Positions 33,899 through 49,299 of a stretch of DNA of 64,000 nucleotides are shown piece by piece (within the stretch, counting starts at the first letter, position 1; every line of letters begins with the position of its first letter). The DNA comes from Cinnamomum chago. Taxonomy: Eukaryota > Streptophyta > Magnoliopsida > Laurales > Lauraceae. The notes under the pieces were generated by a model. It was not told where the DNA came from. It did not search any database and saw only the letters and a program-made list of their open reading frames with translations. The stretch is from positions 72,205,001-72,269,000 of the forward strand of contig CP142459.1 in the NCBI GenBank assembly GCA_038049695.1. The letters are read 5' to 3'. The translations under genes were made by a program, and so were the position numbers.

Positions 33899-36800
33899 AC
33901 TTGGTTTGAGAGAGCTCATTCCGCTGCTACCTATTCAATAGTGAAACCCACTCGTCACCTGCAAGGATCCGATCCAAAAAGCCCAGATGTTACTGATTTT
34001 TTAAAGTAGGATTTAGTCACGAGTGGACACAGCCCTATTCGTCGACTTCTCACTCACGAACGACTTCATATTTGGTGAGCTTACTTTACCAGTTAAGTAA
34101 AGTGAAGGGCTAATACAAGAGACATTAAAAAGAGAGGGTCAAATAAAAAAAATATTAGGTTTCGAATACCATCTCTTCCATGAAAAAAAAAAGGTTAAAA
34201 GGACACTCTCTCATGCAAGAGAATGATAAAAAAAGACTAGGGGTGTTCATTGACGATGTAGGGCTATTCCGAGGAATGCCCAACAGCCACTTCTAAACTA
34301 GAAGCCTAAACCTGGCCCCAAGCATGAGTCATGCCTGAAGTTGTTGGCCCGAACGCAAGCCGCATGGAAATGATGAAGCCCGAGCCTGACCTATAGAAAA
34401 GAAAATTAAGCTTCTTACCAAGTCCTAAGCCAGCACAGCTGCTCTGGTCTTATCACCTTCTCTTTGAGGTCATGGGCTTGAGTCCCCGCGTTGCTGCTCC
34501 TTCCCTCCCTCATAAATATATATATATAAATAAATATATATAAATATATATTTGGGAAGGACGGAAATATCGGCTCTCAAGCCCTAAGTGTAAAAAAAAG
34601 AAAAAAAAACTGAGCACAGCCTATCTATTAATAACTGAACCCCATGCCCAAAGCCCAATCCATGAGCTCCCAGAAAAAATAAAAAATAAAAAATAAAAAA
34701 AATACTCTACTTCTTAACAGAAAAAATAAATATGCGACTCTCACCTTTTGATTCTACTACAACCTTACTCTTGTTCTCTGTTATAATGACCAGTTACTCC
34801 ACTTAACCGTTAAAGTAAATTTACAATTTATTTTACTTATTGTGATTTGATATTATTTCATCCAATTGTTATTCACAGAATGCCATCCATCATATCTTGA
34901 ACTAAGCCCAGACCCGTGACCCACTAACAAGTAAAAGAAGGAAAAAAAGCCTACAAAATCGTTGTGCAGGATTTCCGCCGTATGCATCCGCGGTATTCCT
35001 GCAATTTCCAGTTTTCCTCCTCTCAGAGAGGAGGAAAACTGGAAATTGCGAATTTATGAGGACGAAAACTGGAAAATGCGAATTTACCAACCATGCCAGT
35101 AGCGGTAAAGCTGCGTGAGTGTCCAAATAAAGTCCCAGGACCTTTCCATTTCCAATTAACATAAGATAGAATGAAAGAATCCACAGTTGCGTTATTTCTT
35201 GTAGCCCATATATTGTGAACTCCCATATGATATGAATAGAGAGAAAAAAAAATCACACAAGCTGACTTTGGCAATTGACACATGTGGAATTAATTTTCTG
35301 GTCTTTTTAATATTTATACTTCCCCATAAATAAAAGTAGAAATATATAAATGGTCATCAAATAACTTCCCCATAATTAAAGAATAAAATCCGAGATATCA
35401 CTCTAATAAAGTAATTTGCTCCTGTCTACAACTCCATCATCAAACCTTCCATCACCCGCAGTCTTTAATGATCATCGGTGTGATTCACTTGTTATTAAAT
35501 TCTTAAAAATTTAATTCCATGCAAACATAGGGGCCTTATGAGAACACATCTAAGAAAGAAGTTTTAAAAGCACTTAGTGTTATCACGTATCTAATCTAAA
35601 GCAATGACACGAGATTTTGCATTCTTGTAATCAACATCTAAACTGGTTTTCGTTTACATGCTTAGATTTGGAAACTCTCTGAACCTAACCAACAAGCCGA
35701 AGGACTGATGGAACAGGTCAAATCAAGCACGATAACTATTTAGGACCGTAGCTAAACACCACATAGTAGCTTACATGTACAGAAAATCAGTGATGTGTCG
35801 ACAACTAGGGCATGTTTGTAGTATTGCAAACAGAACGGTTCCGGATCGGAACCATAGTGGACCCGGACACGTTTCTAAATAATGGTTATGGTTCCGGATC
35901 CGGTCTTGACTCGATGCCTGTCTAGTTGGTTCTACACCCGGCTCCGATAGGAAAACCCAGATCCGGGTCCACCTTGAGGACTGGAATCTAGTTCCAAAAT
36001 CGACTCTAATTTATTTTTTTCCTTCATTTTTCTTAAAATAAGCATATCATTCAGCTTATAACAGTGCCTCAAAGTCTCCTACCTCTAATATACTATATAA
36101 AAATGTAAAAAAAAATTAATTTTGAGGTACAATTTGCAATATCAATCACTGATAAACCGGGTCCCGGGTCCACATGTCGGGACCCGTTTGGACCCGGACC
36201 CGTTTATCAATCGGTACCTAAATTATGTAACGGACCCGGACCCGTTTATGAATAACAGGAAGCTAAAATAGGTTTCAGACCTGGTTTTTTTACAGGTCGG
36301 AACTTTCGGGTAATCGGATACCCGTTTGCAACCCTACATGTCTGTGAGTATAAGCTTTTTTTGTCGTATTGAGATGAAGGTTTCGCTGGTTTCACGTATA
36401 TTCTCAACCGTAGACATTAGGATCTTCGGTTTTTTATGGTAACAATTATGCACCCTGCATAGAAGAATAAATAATTTCGTAGAACCCAAGATACATTTAG
36501 TTTGGAGATTTCTTGGAAAATATAGGTCGTGCATGGCCATGAGATTGTTAAACACATACATAATTGTCATGGGCTGCATTCTCACTTTAGGACCAGCAAA
36601 AACGTTGTGCAATGCATGGGGTAAATAATATATGAAATAAGAAAGAGAAGGTTAAACGATCATAACAGAATGGTGAGTCAAATATATGTTGACTGTAATG
36701 AAAATAGATAGACAGCTGTCAAAAGCTGTATAAGAATGTCTCTTCTCTCTTTCTATGCGATTTTAACGGGAAACTCCCCATATATAGGATTCCTGCTGAC

Positions 36801-36995
36801 CAAAAAGGCCAGACACAAGTTAGCCCTAGCTAGCGCAAGCCTTTGAGAGTCCTTTTCGCCAATTCAGATAGGCCTACTCGGGAGACGGAGAGTGGTCTAG
36901 TTAGGACTAGATCAATTTGGTTAACCTATAATCATCATAAATTGAGGCAAGCATGCCCTTACTGAATCAATTTTTCCGTGTTCAGTCCATGTTTT
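33899..36995. repeat. Array unit U5 (long type A)
   Basis: 3,097 bp. Extra length comes from longer AT and A/T-interrupted tracts near 34512-34702. It carries GATGTTACTGAT, shared only with U8 and U10. Confidence 0.93.
35819..36336. mobile_element. hAT-like element in U5
   Basis: 518 bp, same ends and target duplication as in U4. Confidence 0.7.
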
Positions 36996-39900
36996 ACTTG
37001 GTTTGAGAGAGCTCATTCCGCTGCTACCTATTCAATAGTGAAACCCACTCGTCACCTGCAAGGATCCGATCCAAAAAGCCCAGATGTTGCTGATTTTTTA
37101 AAGTAGGATTTAGTCACGAGTGGACACAGCCCTATTCGTCGACTTCTCACTCACGAACGACTTCATATTTGGTGAGCTTACTTTACCAGTTAAGCAAAGT
37201 GAAGGGCTAATACAAGAGACATTAAAAAGAGAGGGTCAAATAAAAAAAATATTAGGTTTCGAATACCATCTCTTCCATGAAAAAAAAAAGGTTAAAAGGA
37301 CACTCTCTCATGCAAGAGAATGATAAAAAAAGACTAGGGGTGTTCATTGACGATGTAGGGCTATTCCGAGGAATGCCCAACAGCCACTTCTAAACTAGAA
37401 GCCTAAACCTGGCCCCAAGCATGAGTCATGCCTGAAGTTGTTGGCCCGAACGCAAGCCGCATGGAAATGATGAAGCCCGAGCCTGACCTATAGAAAAGAA
37501 AATTAAGCTTCTTACCAAGTCCTAAGCCAGCACAGCTGCTCTAGTCTTATCACCTTCTCTTTGAGGTCATGGGCTTGAGTCCCCGCGTTGCTGCTCCCTC
37601 CCTCCCTCATAAATATATAAATATATATATATATATGGGCAGGACGGAAATATCGGCTCTCAAGCCCTAAGTGTTAAAAAAAAAAAAAAAAAAAACTGAG
37701 CACAGCCTATCTATTAATAACTGAACCCCATGCCCAAAGCCCAATCCATGAGCTCCCATAAAAAAAAAAAATACTCTACTTCTTAACAGAAAAAATAAAT
37801 ATGCTACTCTCACCTTTTGATTCTACTACACCCTTACTCTTGTTCTCTGTTATAATGACCAGTTACTCCACTTCACCGTTAAAGTAAATTTACGATTTAT
37901 TTTACTTATTGTGATTTGATATTATTTCATCCAATTGTTATTCACACAATGCCATCCATCATATCTTGAACTAAGCCCAGACCCGTGACCCACTAACAAG
38001 TAAAAGAAGGAAAAAAAGCCTACAAAATCGTTGTGCAGGATTTCCGCCGTATGCATCCGCGGTATTCCTGCAATTTCCAGTTTTCCTCCTCTCAGAGAGG
38101 AGGAAAACTGGAAATTGCGAATTTATGAGGACGAAAACTGGAAAATGCGAATTTACCAACCATGCCAGTAGCGGTAAAGCTGCGTGAGTGTCCAAATAAA
38201 GTCCCAGGACCTTTCCATTTCCAATTAACATAAGATAGAATGAAAGAATCCACAGTTGCGTTATTTCTTGTAGCCCATATATTGTGAACTCCCATATGAT
38301 ATGAATAGAGAGAGAAAAAAAATCACACAAGCTGACTTTGGCAATTGACACATGTGGAATTAATTTTCTGGTCTTTTTAATATTTATACTTCCCCATAAA
38401 TAAAAGTAGAAATATATAAATGGTCATCAAATAACTTCCCCATAATTAAAGAATAAAATCCGAGATATCACTCTATTAAAGTAATTTGCTCCTGTCTACA
38501 ACTCCATCATCAAACCTTCCATCACCCGCAGTCTTTAATGATCATCGGTGTGATTCACTTGTTATTAAATTCTTAAAAATATAATTCCATGCAAACATAG
38601 GGGCCTTAAGAGAACACATCTAAGAAAGAAGTTTTAAAAGCACTTAGTGTTATCACGTATCTAATCTAAAGCAATGACACGAGATTTTGCATTCTTGTAA
38701 TCAACATCTAAACTGGTTTTCGTTTACATGCTTAGATTTGGAAACTCTCTGAACCTAACCAACAAGCCGAAGGACTGATGGAACAGGTCAAATCAAGCAC
38801 GATAACTATTTAGGACCGTAGCTAAACACCACATAGTAGCTTACATGTACAGAAAATCAGTGATGTGTCGACTACTAGGGCATGTTTGTAGTATTGCAAA
38901 CAGAACGGTTCCGGATCGGAACCATAGTGGACCCGGACACGTTTCTAAATAATGGTTCTGGTTCCGGATCCGGTCTTGACTCGATGCCTGTCTAGTTGGT
39001 TCTACACCCGGCTCCGATAGGAAAACCCAGATCCGGGTCCACCTTGAGGACTGGAATCTAGTTCCAAAATCGACTCTAATTTATTTTTTTCCTTCATTTT
39101 TCTTAAAATAAGCATATCATTCAGCTTATAACAGTGCCTCAAAGTCTCCTACCTCTAATATACTATATAAAAATGTAAAAAAAAATTAATTTTGAGGTAC
39201 AATTTGCAATATCAATCACTGATAAACCGGGTCCCGGGTCCACATGTCGGGACCCGTTTGGACCCGGACCCGTTTATCAATCGGTACCTAAATTATGTTA
39301 CGGACCCGGACCCGTTTATGAATAACAGGAAGCTAAAATAGGTTTCAGACCTGGTTTTTTTACAGGTCGGAACTTTCGGGTAATCGGATACCCGTTTGCA
39401 ACCCTACATGTCTGTGAGTATAAGCTTTTTTTGTCGTATTGAGAAGAAGGTTTCGCTGGTTTCACGTATATTCTCAACCGTAGACATTAGGATCTTCGGT
39501 TTTTTATGGTAACAATTATGCACCCTGCATAGAAGAATAAATAATTTCGTAGAACCCAAGATACATTTAGTTTGGAGATTTCTTGGAAAATATAGGTCGT
39601 GCATGGCCATGAGATTGTTAAACACATACATAATTGTCATGGGCTGCATTCTCACTTTAAGACCAGCAAAAACGTTGTGCAATGCATGGGGTAAATAATA
39701 TATGAAATAAGAAAGAGAAGGTTAAACGATCATAACAGAATGGTGAGTCAAATATATGTTGACTGTAATGAAAATAGATAGACAGCTGTCAAAAGCTGTA
39801 TAAGAATGTCTCTTCTCTCTTTCTATGCGATTTTAACGGGAAACTCCCCATATATAGGATTCCTGCTGACCAAAAAGGCCAGACACAAGTTAGCCCTAGC

Positions 39901-40065
39901 TAGCGCAAGCCTTTGAGAGTCCTTTTCGCCAATTCAGATAGGCCTACTCGGGAGACGGAGAGTGGTCTAGTTAGGACTAGATCAATTTGGTTAACCTATA
40001 ATCATCATAAATTGAGGCAAGCATGCCCTTACTGAATCAATTTTTCCGTGTTCAGTCCATGTTTT
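36996..40065. repeat. Array unit U6 (short type B, mosaic)
   Basis: 3,070 bp. The AT tract is type B but the TTGCGTTATT...ATATTGTG stretch near 38255 is the form otherwise seen in type A units, suggesting exchange between types. Confidence 0.93.
38889..39406. mobile_element. hAT-like element in U6
   Basis: 518 bp, same ends and target duplication as in U4. Confidence 0.7.
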
Positions 40066-43000
40066 ACTTGGTTTGAGAGAGCTCATTCCGCTGCTACCTA
40101 TTCAATAGTGAAACCCACTCGTCACCTGCAAGGATCCGATCCAAAAAGCCCAGATGTTGCTGATTTTTTAAAGTAGGATTTAGTCACGAGTGGACACAGC
40201 CCTATTCGTCGACTTCTCACTCACGAACGACTTCATATTTGGTGAGCTTACTTTACCAGTTAAGTAAAGTGAAGGGCTAATACAAGATACATTAAAAAGA
40301 GAGGGTCAAATAAAAAAAATATTAGGTTTCGAATACCATCTCTTCCATGAAAAAAAAAAGGTTAAAAGGACACTCTCTCATGCAAGAGAATGATAAAAAA
40401 AGACTAGGGGTGTTCATTGACGATGTAGGGCTATTCCGAGGAATGCCCAACAGCCACTTCTAAACTAGAAGCCTAAACCTGGCCCCAAGCATGAGTCATG
40501 CCTGAAGTTGTTGGCCCGAACGCAAGCCGCATGGAAATGATGAAGCCCGAGCCTGACCTATAGAAAAGAAAATTAAGCTTCTTACCAAGTCCTAAGCCAG
40601 CACAGCTGCTCTAGTCTTATCACCTTCTCTTTGAGGTCATGGGCTTGAGTCCCCGCGTTGCTGCTCCCTCCCTCCCTCATAAATATATAAATATATATAT
40701 ATATGGGCAGGACGGAAATATCGGCTCTCAAGCCCTAAGTGTTAAAAAAAAAAAAAAAAAAAACTGAGCACAGCCTATCTATTAATAACTGAACCCCATG
40801 CCCAAAGCCCAATCCATGAGCTCCCATAAAAAAAAAAAATACTCTACTTCTTAACAGAAAAAATAAATATGCTACTCTCACCTTTTGATTCTACTACACC
40901 CTTACTCTTGTTCTCTGTTATAATGACCAGTTACTCCACTTCACCGTTAAAGTAAATTTACGATTTATTTTACTTATTGTGATTTGATATTATTTCATCC
41001 AATTGTTATTCACACAATGCCATCCATCATATCTTGAACTAAGCCCAGACCCGTGACCCACTAACAAGTAAAAGAAGGAAAAAAAGCCTACAAAATCGTT
41101 GTGCAGGATTTCCGCCGTATGCATCCGCGGTATTCCTGCAATTTCCAGTTTTCCTCCTCTCAGAGAGGAGGAAAACTGGAAATTGCGAATTTATGAGGAC
41201 GAAAACTGGAAAATGCGAATTTACCAACCATGCCAGTAGCGGTAAAGCTGCGTGAGTGTCCAAATAAAGTCCCAGGACCTTTCCATTTCCAATTAACATA
41301 AGATAGAATGAAAGAATCCACAGTTTCGTTATTTCTTGTAGCCCATATATAGTGAACTCCCATATGATATGAATAGAGAGAAAAAAAAATCACACAAGCT
41401 GACTTTGGCAATTGACACATGTGGAATTAATTTTCTGGTCTTTTTAATATTTATACTTCCCCATAAATAAAAGTAGAAATATATAAATGGTCATCAAATA
41501 ACTTCCCCATAATTAATGAATAAAATCCGAGATATCACTCTAATAAAGTAATTTGCTCCTGTCTACAACTCCATCATCAAACCTTCCATCACCCGCAGTC
41601 TTTAATGATCATCGGTGCGATTCACTTGTTATTAAATTCTTAAAAATTTAATTCCATGCAAACATAGGGGCCTTATGAGAACACATCTAAGAAAGAAGTT
41701 TTAAAAGCACTTAGTGTTATCACGTATCTAATCTAAAGCAATGACACGAGATTTTGCATTCTTGTAATCAACATCTAAACTGGTTTTCGTTTACATGCTT
41801 AGATTTGGAAACTCTCTGAACCTAACCAACAAGCCGAAGGACTGATGGAACAGGTCAAATCAAGCACGATAACTATTTAGGACCGTAGCTAAACACCACA
41901 TAGTAGCTTACATGTACAGAAAATCAGTGATGTGTCGACTACTAGGGCATGTTTGTAGTATTGCAAACAGAACGGTTCCGGATCGGAACCATAGTGGACC
42001 CGGACACGTTTCTAAATAATGGTTCTGGTTCCGGATCCGGTCTTGACTCGATGCCTGTCTAGTTGGTTCTACACCCGGCTCCGATAGGAAAACCCAGATC
42101 CGGGTCCACCTTGAGGACTGGAATCTAGTTCCAAAATCGACTCTAATTTATTTTTTTCCTTCATTTTTCTTAAAATAAGCATATCATTCAGCTTATAACA
42201 GTGCCTCAAAGTCTCCTACCTCTAATATACTATATAAAAATGTAAAAAAAAATTAATTTTGAGGTACAATTTGCAATATCAATCACTGATAAACCGGGTC
42301 CCGGGTCCACATGTCGGGACCCGTTTGGACCCGGACCCGTTTATCAATCGGTACCTAAATTATGTTACGGACCCGGACCCGTTTATGAATAACAGGAAGC
42401 TAAAATAGGTTTCAGACCTGGTTTTTTTACAGGTCGGAACTTTCGGGTAATCGGATACCCGTTTGCAACCCTACATGTCTGTGAGTATAAGCTTTTTTTG
42501 TCGTATTGAGATGAAGGTTTCGCTGGTTTCACGTATATTCTCAACCGTAGACATTAGGATCTTCGGTTTTTTATGGTAACAATTATGCACCCTGCATAGA
42601 AGAATAAATAATTTCGTAGAACCCAAGATACATTTAGTTTGGAGATTTCTTGGAAAATATAGGTCGTGCATGGCCATGAGATTGTTAAACACATACATAA
42701 TTGTCATGGGCTGCATTCTCACTTTAAGACCAGCAAAAACGTTGTGCAATGCATGGGGTAAATAATATATGAAATAAGAAAGAGAAGGTTAAACGATCAT
42801 AACAGAATGGTGAGTCAAATATATGTTGACTGTAATGAAAATAGATAGACAGCTGTCAAAAGCTGTATAAGAATGTCTCTTCTCTCTTTCTATGCGATTT
42901 TAACGGGAAACTCCCCATATATAGGATTCCTGCTGACCAAAAAGGCCAGACACAAGTTAGCCCTAGCTAGCCCAAGCCTTTGAGAGTCCTTTTCGCCAAT

Positions 43001-43132
43001 TCAGATAGGCCTACTCGGGAGACGGAGAGTGGTCTAGTTAGGACTAGATCAATTTGGTTAACCTATAATCATCATAAATTGAGGCAAGCATGCCCTTACT
43101 GAATCAATTTTTCCGTGTTCAGTCCATGTTGT
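40066..43132. repeat. Array unit U7 (short type B)
   Basis: 3,067 bp. Shares the variants CAAGATACATT, TTAATGAATAAA and CGGTGCGATTC with U9 and U11 only. Confidence 0.93.
41956..42473. mobile_element. hAT-like element in U7
   Basis: 518 bp, same ends and target duplication as in U4. Confidence 0.7.
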
Positions 43133-46100
43133 ACTTGGTTTGAGAGAGCTCATTCCGCTGCTACCTATTCAATAGTGAAACCCACTCGTCACCTGCAAGG
43201 ATCCGATCCAAAAAGCCCAGATGTTACTGATTTTTTAAAGTAGGATTTAGTCACGAGTGGACACAGCCCTATTCGTCGACTTCTCACTCACGAACGACTT
43301 CATATTTGGTGAGCTTACTTTACCAGTTAAGTAAAGTGAAGGGCTAATACAAGAGACATTAAAAAGAGAGGGTCAAATAAAAAAAATATTAGGTTTCGAA
43401 TACCATCTCTTCCATGAAAAAAAAAAGGTTAAAAGGACACTCTCTCATGCAAGAGAATGATAAAAAAAGACTAGGGGTGTTCATTGACGATGTAGGGCTA
43501 TTCCGAGGAATGCCCAACAGCCACTTCTAAACTAGAAGCCTAAACCTGGCCCCAAGCATGAGTCATGCCTGAAGTTGTTGGCCCGAACGCAAGCCGCATG
43601 GAAATGATGAAGCCCGAGCCTGACCTATAGAAAAGAAAATTAAGCTTCTTACCAAGTCCTAAGCCAGCACAGCTGCGCTGGTCTTATCACCTTCTCTTTG
43701 AGGTCATGGGCTTGAGTCCCCGCGTTGCTGCTCCTTCCCTCCCTCATAAATATATATATATATAAATAAATATATATAAATATATATTTGGGAAGGACGG
43801 AAATATCGGCTCTCAGGCCCTAAGTGTAAAAAAAAGAAAAAAAAACTGAGCACAGCCTATCTATTAATAACTGAACCCCATGCCCAAAGCCCAATCCATG
43901 AGCTCCCAGAAAAAATAAAAAATAAAAAATAAAAAAAATACTCTACTTCTTAACAGAAAAAATAAATATGCTACTCTCACCTTTTGATTCTACTACAACC
44001 TTACTCTTGTTCTCTGTTATAATGACCAGTTACTCCACTTAACCGTTAAAGTAAATTTACAATTTATTTTACTTATTGTGATTTGATATTATTTCATCCA
44101 ATTGTTATTCACACAATGCCATCCATCATATCTTGAACTAAGCCCAGACCCGTGACCCACTAACAAGTAAAAGAAGGAAAAAAAGCCTACAAAATCGTTG
44201 TGCAGGATTTCCGCCGTATGCATCCGCGGTATTCCTGCAATTTCCAGTTTTCCTCCTCTCAGAGAGGAGGAAAACTGGAAATTGCGAATTTATGAGGACG
44301 AAAACTGGAAAATGCGAATTTACCAACCATGCCAGTAGCGGTAAAGCTGCGTGAGTGTCCAAATAAAGTCCCAGGACCTTTCCATTTCCAATTAACATAA
44401 GATAGAATGAAAGAATCCACAGTTGCGTTATTTCTTGTAGCCCATATATTGTGAACTCCCATATGATATGAATAGAGAGAAAAAAAATCACACAAGCTGA
44501 CTTTGGCAATTGACACATGTGGAATTAATTTTCTGGTCTTTTTAATATTTATACTTCCCCATAAATAAAAGTAGAAATATATAAATGGTCATCAAATAAC
44601 TTCCCCATAATTAAAGAATAAAATGCGAGATATCACTCTAATAAAGTAATTTGCTCCTGTCTACAACTCCATCATCAAACCTTCCATCACCCGCAGTCTT
44701 TAATGATCATCGGTGTGATTCACTTGTTATTAAATTCTTAAAAATTTAATTCCATGCAAACATAGGGGCCTTATGAGAACACATCTAAGAAAGAAGTTTT
44801 AAAAGCACTTAGTGTTATCACGTATCTAATCTAAAGCAATGACACGAGATTTTGCATTCTTGTAATCAACATCTAAACTGGTTTTCGTTTACATGCTTAG
44901 ATTTGGAAACTCTCTGAACCTAACCAACAAGCCGAAGGACTGATGGAACAGGTCAAATCAAGCACGATAACTATTTAGGACCGTAGCTAAACACCACATA
45001 GTAGCTTACATGTACAGAAAATCAGTGATGTGTCGACAACTAGGGCATGTTTGTAGTATTGCAAACAGAACGGTTCCGGATCGGAACCATAGTGGACCCG
45101 GACACGTTTCTAAATAATGGTTCTGGTTCCGGATCCGGTCTTGACTCGATGCCTGTCTAGTTGGTTCTACACCCGGCTCCGATAGGAAAACCCAGATCCG
45201 GGTCCACCTTGAGGACTGGAATCTAGTTCCAAAATCGACTCTAATTTATTTTTTTCCTTCATTTTTCTTAAAATAAGCATATCATTCAGCTTATAACAGT
45301 GCCTCAAAGTCTCCTACCTCTAATATACTATATAAAAATGTAAAAAAAAATTAATTTTGAGGTACAATTTGCAATATCAATCACTGATAAACCGGGTCCC
45401 GGGTCCACATGTCGGGACCCGTTTGGACCCGGACCCGTTTATCAATCGGTACCTAAATTATGTAACGGACCCGGACCCGTTTATGAATAACAGGAAGCTA
45501 AAATAGGTTTCAGACCTGGTTTTTTTACAGGTCGGAACTTTCGGGTAATCGGATACCCGTTTGCAACCCTACATGTCTGTGAGTATAAGCTTTTTTTGTC
45601 CTATTGAGATGAAGGTTTCGCTGGTTTCACGTATATTCTCAACCGTAGACATTAGGATCTTCGGTTTTTTATGGTAACAATTATGCACCCTGCATAGAAG
45701 AATAAATAATTTCGTAGAACCCAAGATACATTTAGTTTGGAGATTTCTTGGAAAATATAGGTCGTGCATGGCCATGAGATTGTTAAACACATACATAATT
45801 GTCATGGGCTGCATTCTCACTTTAGGACCAGCAAAAACGTTGTGCAATGCATGGGGTAAATAATATATGAAATAAGAAAGAGAAGGTTAAACGATCATAA
45901 CAGAATGGTGAGTCAAATATATGTTGACTGTAATGAAAATAGATAGACAGCTGTCAAAAGCTGTATAAGAATGTCTCTTCTCTCTTTCTATGCGATTTTA
46001 ACGGGAAACTCCCCATATATAGGATTCCTGCTGACCAAAAAGGCCAGACACAAGTTAGCCCTAGCTAGCGCAAGCCTTTGAGAGTCCTTTTCGCCAATTC

Positions 46101-46230
46101 AGATAGGCCTACTCGGGAGACGGAGAGTGGTCTAGTTAGGACTAGATCAATTTGGTTAACCTATAATCATCATAAATTGAGGCAAGCATGCCCTTACTGA
46201 ATCAATTTTTCCGTGTTCAGTCCATGTTTT
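43133..46230. repeat. Array unit U8 (long type A)
   Basis: 3,098 bp. Shares CAGCTGCGCTGG, CTCTCAGGCCC and AAATGCGAG with U10 only. Confidence 0.93.
45054..45571. mobile_element. hAT-like element in U8
   Basis: 518 bp, same ends and target duplication as in U4. Confidence 0.7.
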
Positions 46231-49200
46231 ACTTGGTTTGAGAGAGCTCATTCCGCTGCTACCTATTCAATAGTGAAACCCACTCGTCACCTGCAAGGAT
46301 CCGATCCAAAAAGCCCAGATGTTGCTGATTTTTTAAAGTAGGATTTAGTCACGAGTGGACACAGCCCTATTCGTCGACTTCTCACTCACGAACGACTTCA
46401 TATTTGGTGAGCTTACTTTACCAGTTAAGTAAAGTGAAGGGCTAATACAAGATACATTAAAAAGAGAGGGTCAAATAAAAAAAATATTAGGTTTCGAATA
46501 CCATCTCTTCCATGAAAAAAAAAAGGTTAAAAGGACACTCTCTCATGCAAGAGAATGATAAAAAAAGACTAGGGGTGTTCATTGACGATGTAGGGCTATT
46601 CCGAGGAATGCCCAACAGCCACTTCTAAACTAGAAGCCTAAACCTGGCCCCAAGCATGAGTCATGCCTGAAGTTGTTGGCCCGAACGCAAGCCGCATGGA
46701 AATGATGAAGCCCGAGCCTGACCTATAGAAAAGAAAATTAAGCTTCTTACCAAGTCCTAAGCCAGCACAGCTGCTCTAGTCTTATCACCTTCTCTTTGAG
46801 GTCATGGGCTTGAGTCCCCGCGTTGCTGCTCCCTCCCTCCCTCATAAATATATAAATATATATATATATATGGGCAGGACGGAAATATCGGCTCTCAAGC
46901 CCTAAGTGTTAAAAAAAAAAAAAAAAAAAACTGAGCACAGCCTATCTATTAATAACTGAACCCCATGCCCAAAGCCCAATCCATGAGCTCCCATAAAAAA
47001 AAAAAATACTCTACTTCTTAACAGAAAAAATAAATATGCTACTCTCACCTTTTGATTCTACTACACCCTTACTCTTGTTCTCTGTTATAATGACCAGTTA
47101 CTCCACTTCACCGTTAAAGTAAATTTACGATTTATTTTACTTATTGTGATTTGATATTATTTCATCCAATTGTTATTCACACAATGCCATCCATCATATC
47201 TTGAACTAAGCCCAGACCCGTGACCCACTAACAAGTAAAAGAAGGAAAAAAAGCCTACAAAATCGTTGTGCAGGATTTCCGCCGTATGCATCCGCGGTAT
47301 TCCTGCAATTTCCAGTTTTCCTCCTCTCAGAGAGGAGGAAAACTGGAAATTGCGAATTTATGAGGACGAAAACTGGAAAATGCGAATTTACCAACCATGC
47401 CAGTAGCGGTAAAGCTGCGTGAGTGTCCAAATAAAGTCCCAGGACCTTTCCATTTCCAATTAACATAAGATAGAATGAAAGAATCCACAGTTTCGTTATT
47501 TCTTGTAGCCCATATATAGTGAACTCCCATATGATATGAATAGAGAGAAAAAAAAATCACACAAGCTGACTTTGGCAATTGACACATGTGGAATTAATTT
47601 TCTGGTCTTTTTAATATTTATACTTCCCCATAAATAAAAGTAGAAATATATAAATGGTCATCAAATAACTTCCCCATAATTAATGAATAAAATCCGAGAT
47701 ATCACTCTAATAAAGTAATTTGCTCCTGTCTACAACTCCATCATCAAACCTTCCATCACCCGCAGTCTTTAATGATCATCGGTGCGATTCACTTGTTATT
47801 AAATTCTTAAAAATTTAATTCCATGCAAACATAGGGGCCTTAAGAGAACACATCTAAGAAAGAAGTTTTAAAAGCACTTAGTGTTATCACGTATCTAATC
47901 TAAAGCAATGACACGAGATTTTGCATTCTTGTAATCAACATCTAAACTGGTTTTCGTTTACATGCTTAGATTTGGAAACTCTCTGAACCTAACCAACAAG
48001 CCGAAGGACTGATGGAACAGGTCAAATCAAGCACGATAACTATTTAGGACCGTAGCTAAACACCACATAGTAGCTTACATGTACAGAAAATCAGTGATGT
48101 GTCGACTACTAGGGCATGTTTGTAGTATTGCAAACAGAACGGTTCCGGATCGGAACCATAGTGGACCCGGACACGTTTCTAAATAATGGTTCTGGTTCCG
48201 GATCCGGTCTTGACTCGATGCCTGTCTAGTTGGTTCTACACCCGGCTCCGATAGGAAAACCCAGATCCGGGTCCACCTTGAGGACTGGAATCTAGTTCCA
48301 AAATCGACTCTAATTTATTTTTTTCCTTCATTTTTCTTAAAATAAGCATATCATTCAGCTTATAACAGTGCCTCAAAGTCTCCTACCTCTAATATACTAT
48401 ATAAAAATGTCAAAAAAAATTAATTTTGAGGTACAATTTGCAATATCAATCACTGATAAACCGGGTCCCGGGTCCACATGTCGGGACCCGTTTGGACCCG
48501 GACCCGTTTATCAATCGGTACCTAAATTATGTAACGGACCCGGACCCGTTTATGAATAACAGGAAGCTAAAATAGGTTTCAGACCTGGTTTTTTTACAGG
48601 TCGGAACTTTCGGGTAATCGGATACCCGTTTGCAACCCTACATGTCTGTGAGTATAAGCTTTTTTTGTCCTATTGAGATGAAGGTTTCGCTGGTTTCACG
48701 TATATTCTCAACCGTAGACATTAGGATCTTCGGTTTTTTATGGTAACAATTATGCACCCTGCATAGAAGAATAAATAATTTCGTAGAACCCAAGATACAT
48801 TTAGTTTGGAGATTTCTTGGAAAATATAGGTCGTGCATGGCCATGAGATTGTTAAACACATACATAATTGTCATGGGCTGCATTCTCACTTTAAGACCAG
48901 CAAAAACGTTGTGCAATGCATGGGGTAAATAATATATGAAATAAGAAAGAGAAGGTTAAACGATCATAACAGAATGGTGAGTCAAATATATGTTGACTGT
49001 AATGAAAATAGATAGACAGCTGTCAAAAGCTGTATAAGAATGTCTCTTCTCTCTTTCTATGCGATTTTAACGGGAAACTCCCCATATATAGGATTCCTGC
49101 TGACCAAAAAGGCCAGACACAAGTTAGCCCTAGCTAGCCCAAGCCTTTGAGAGTCCTTTTCGCCAATTCAGATAGGCCTACTCGGGAGACGGAGAGTGGT

Positions 49201-49299
49201 CTAGTTAGGACTAGATCAATTTGGTTAACCTATAATCATCATAAATTGAGGCAAGCATGCCCTTACTAAATCAATTTTTCCGTGTTCAGTCCATGTTGT
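46231..49299. repeat. Array unit U9 (short type B)
   Basis: 3,069 bp. Carries the U7/U9/U11 variants. Confidence 0.93.
48123..48640. mobile_element. hAT-like element in U9
   Basis: 518 bp, same ends and target duplication as in U4. Confidence 0.7.
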
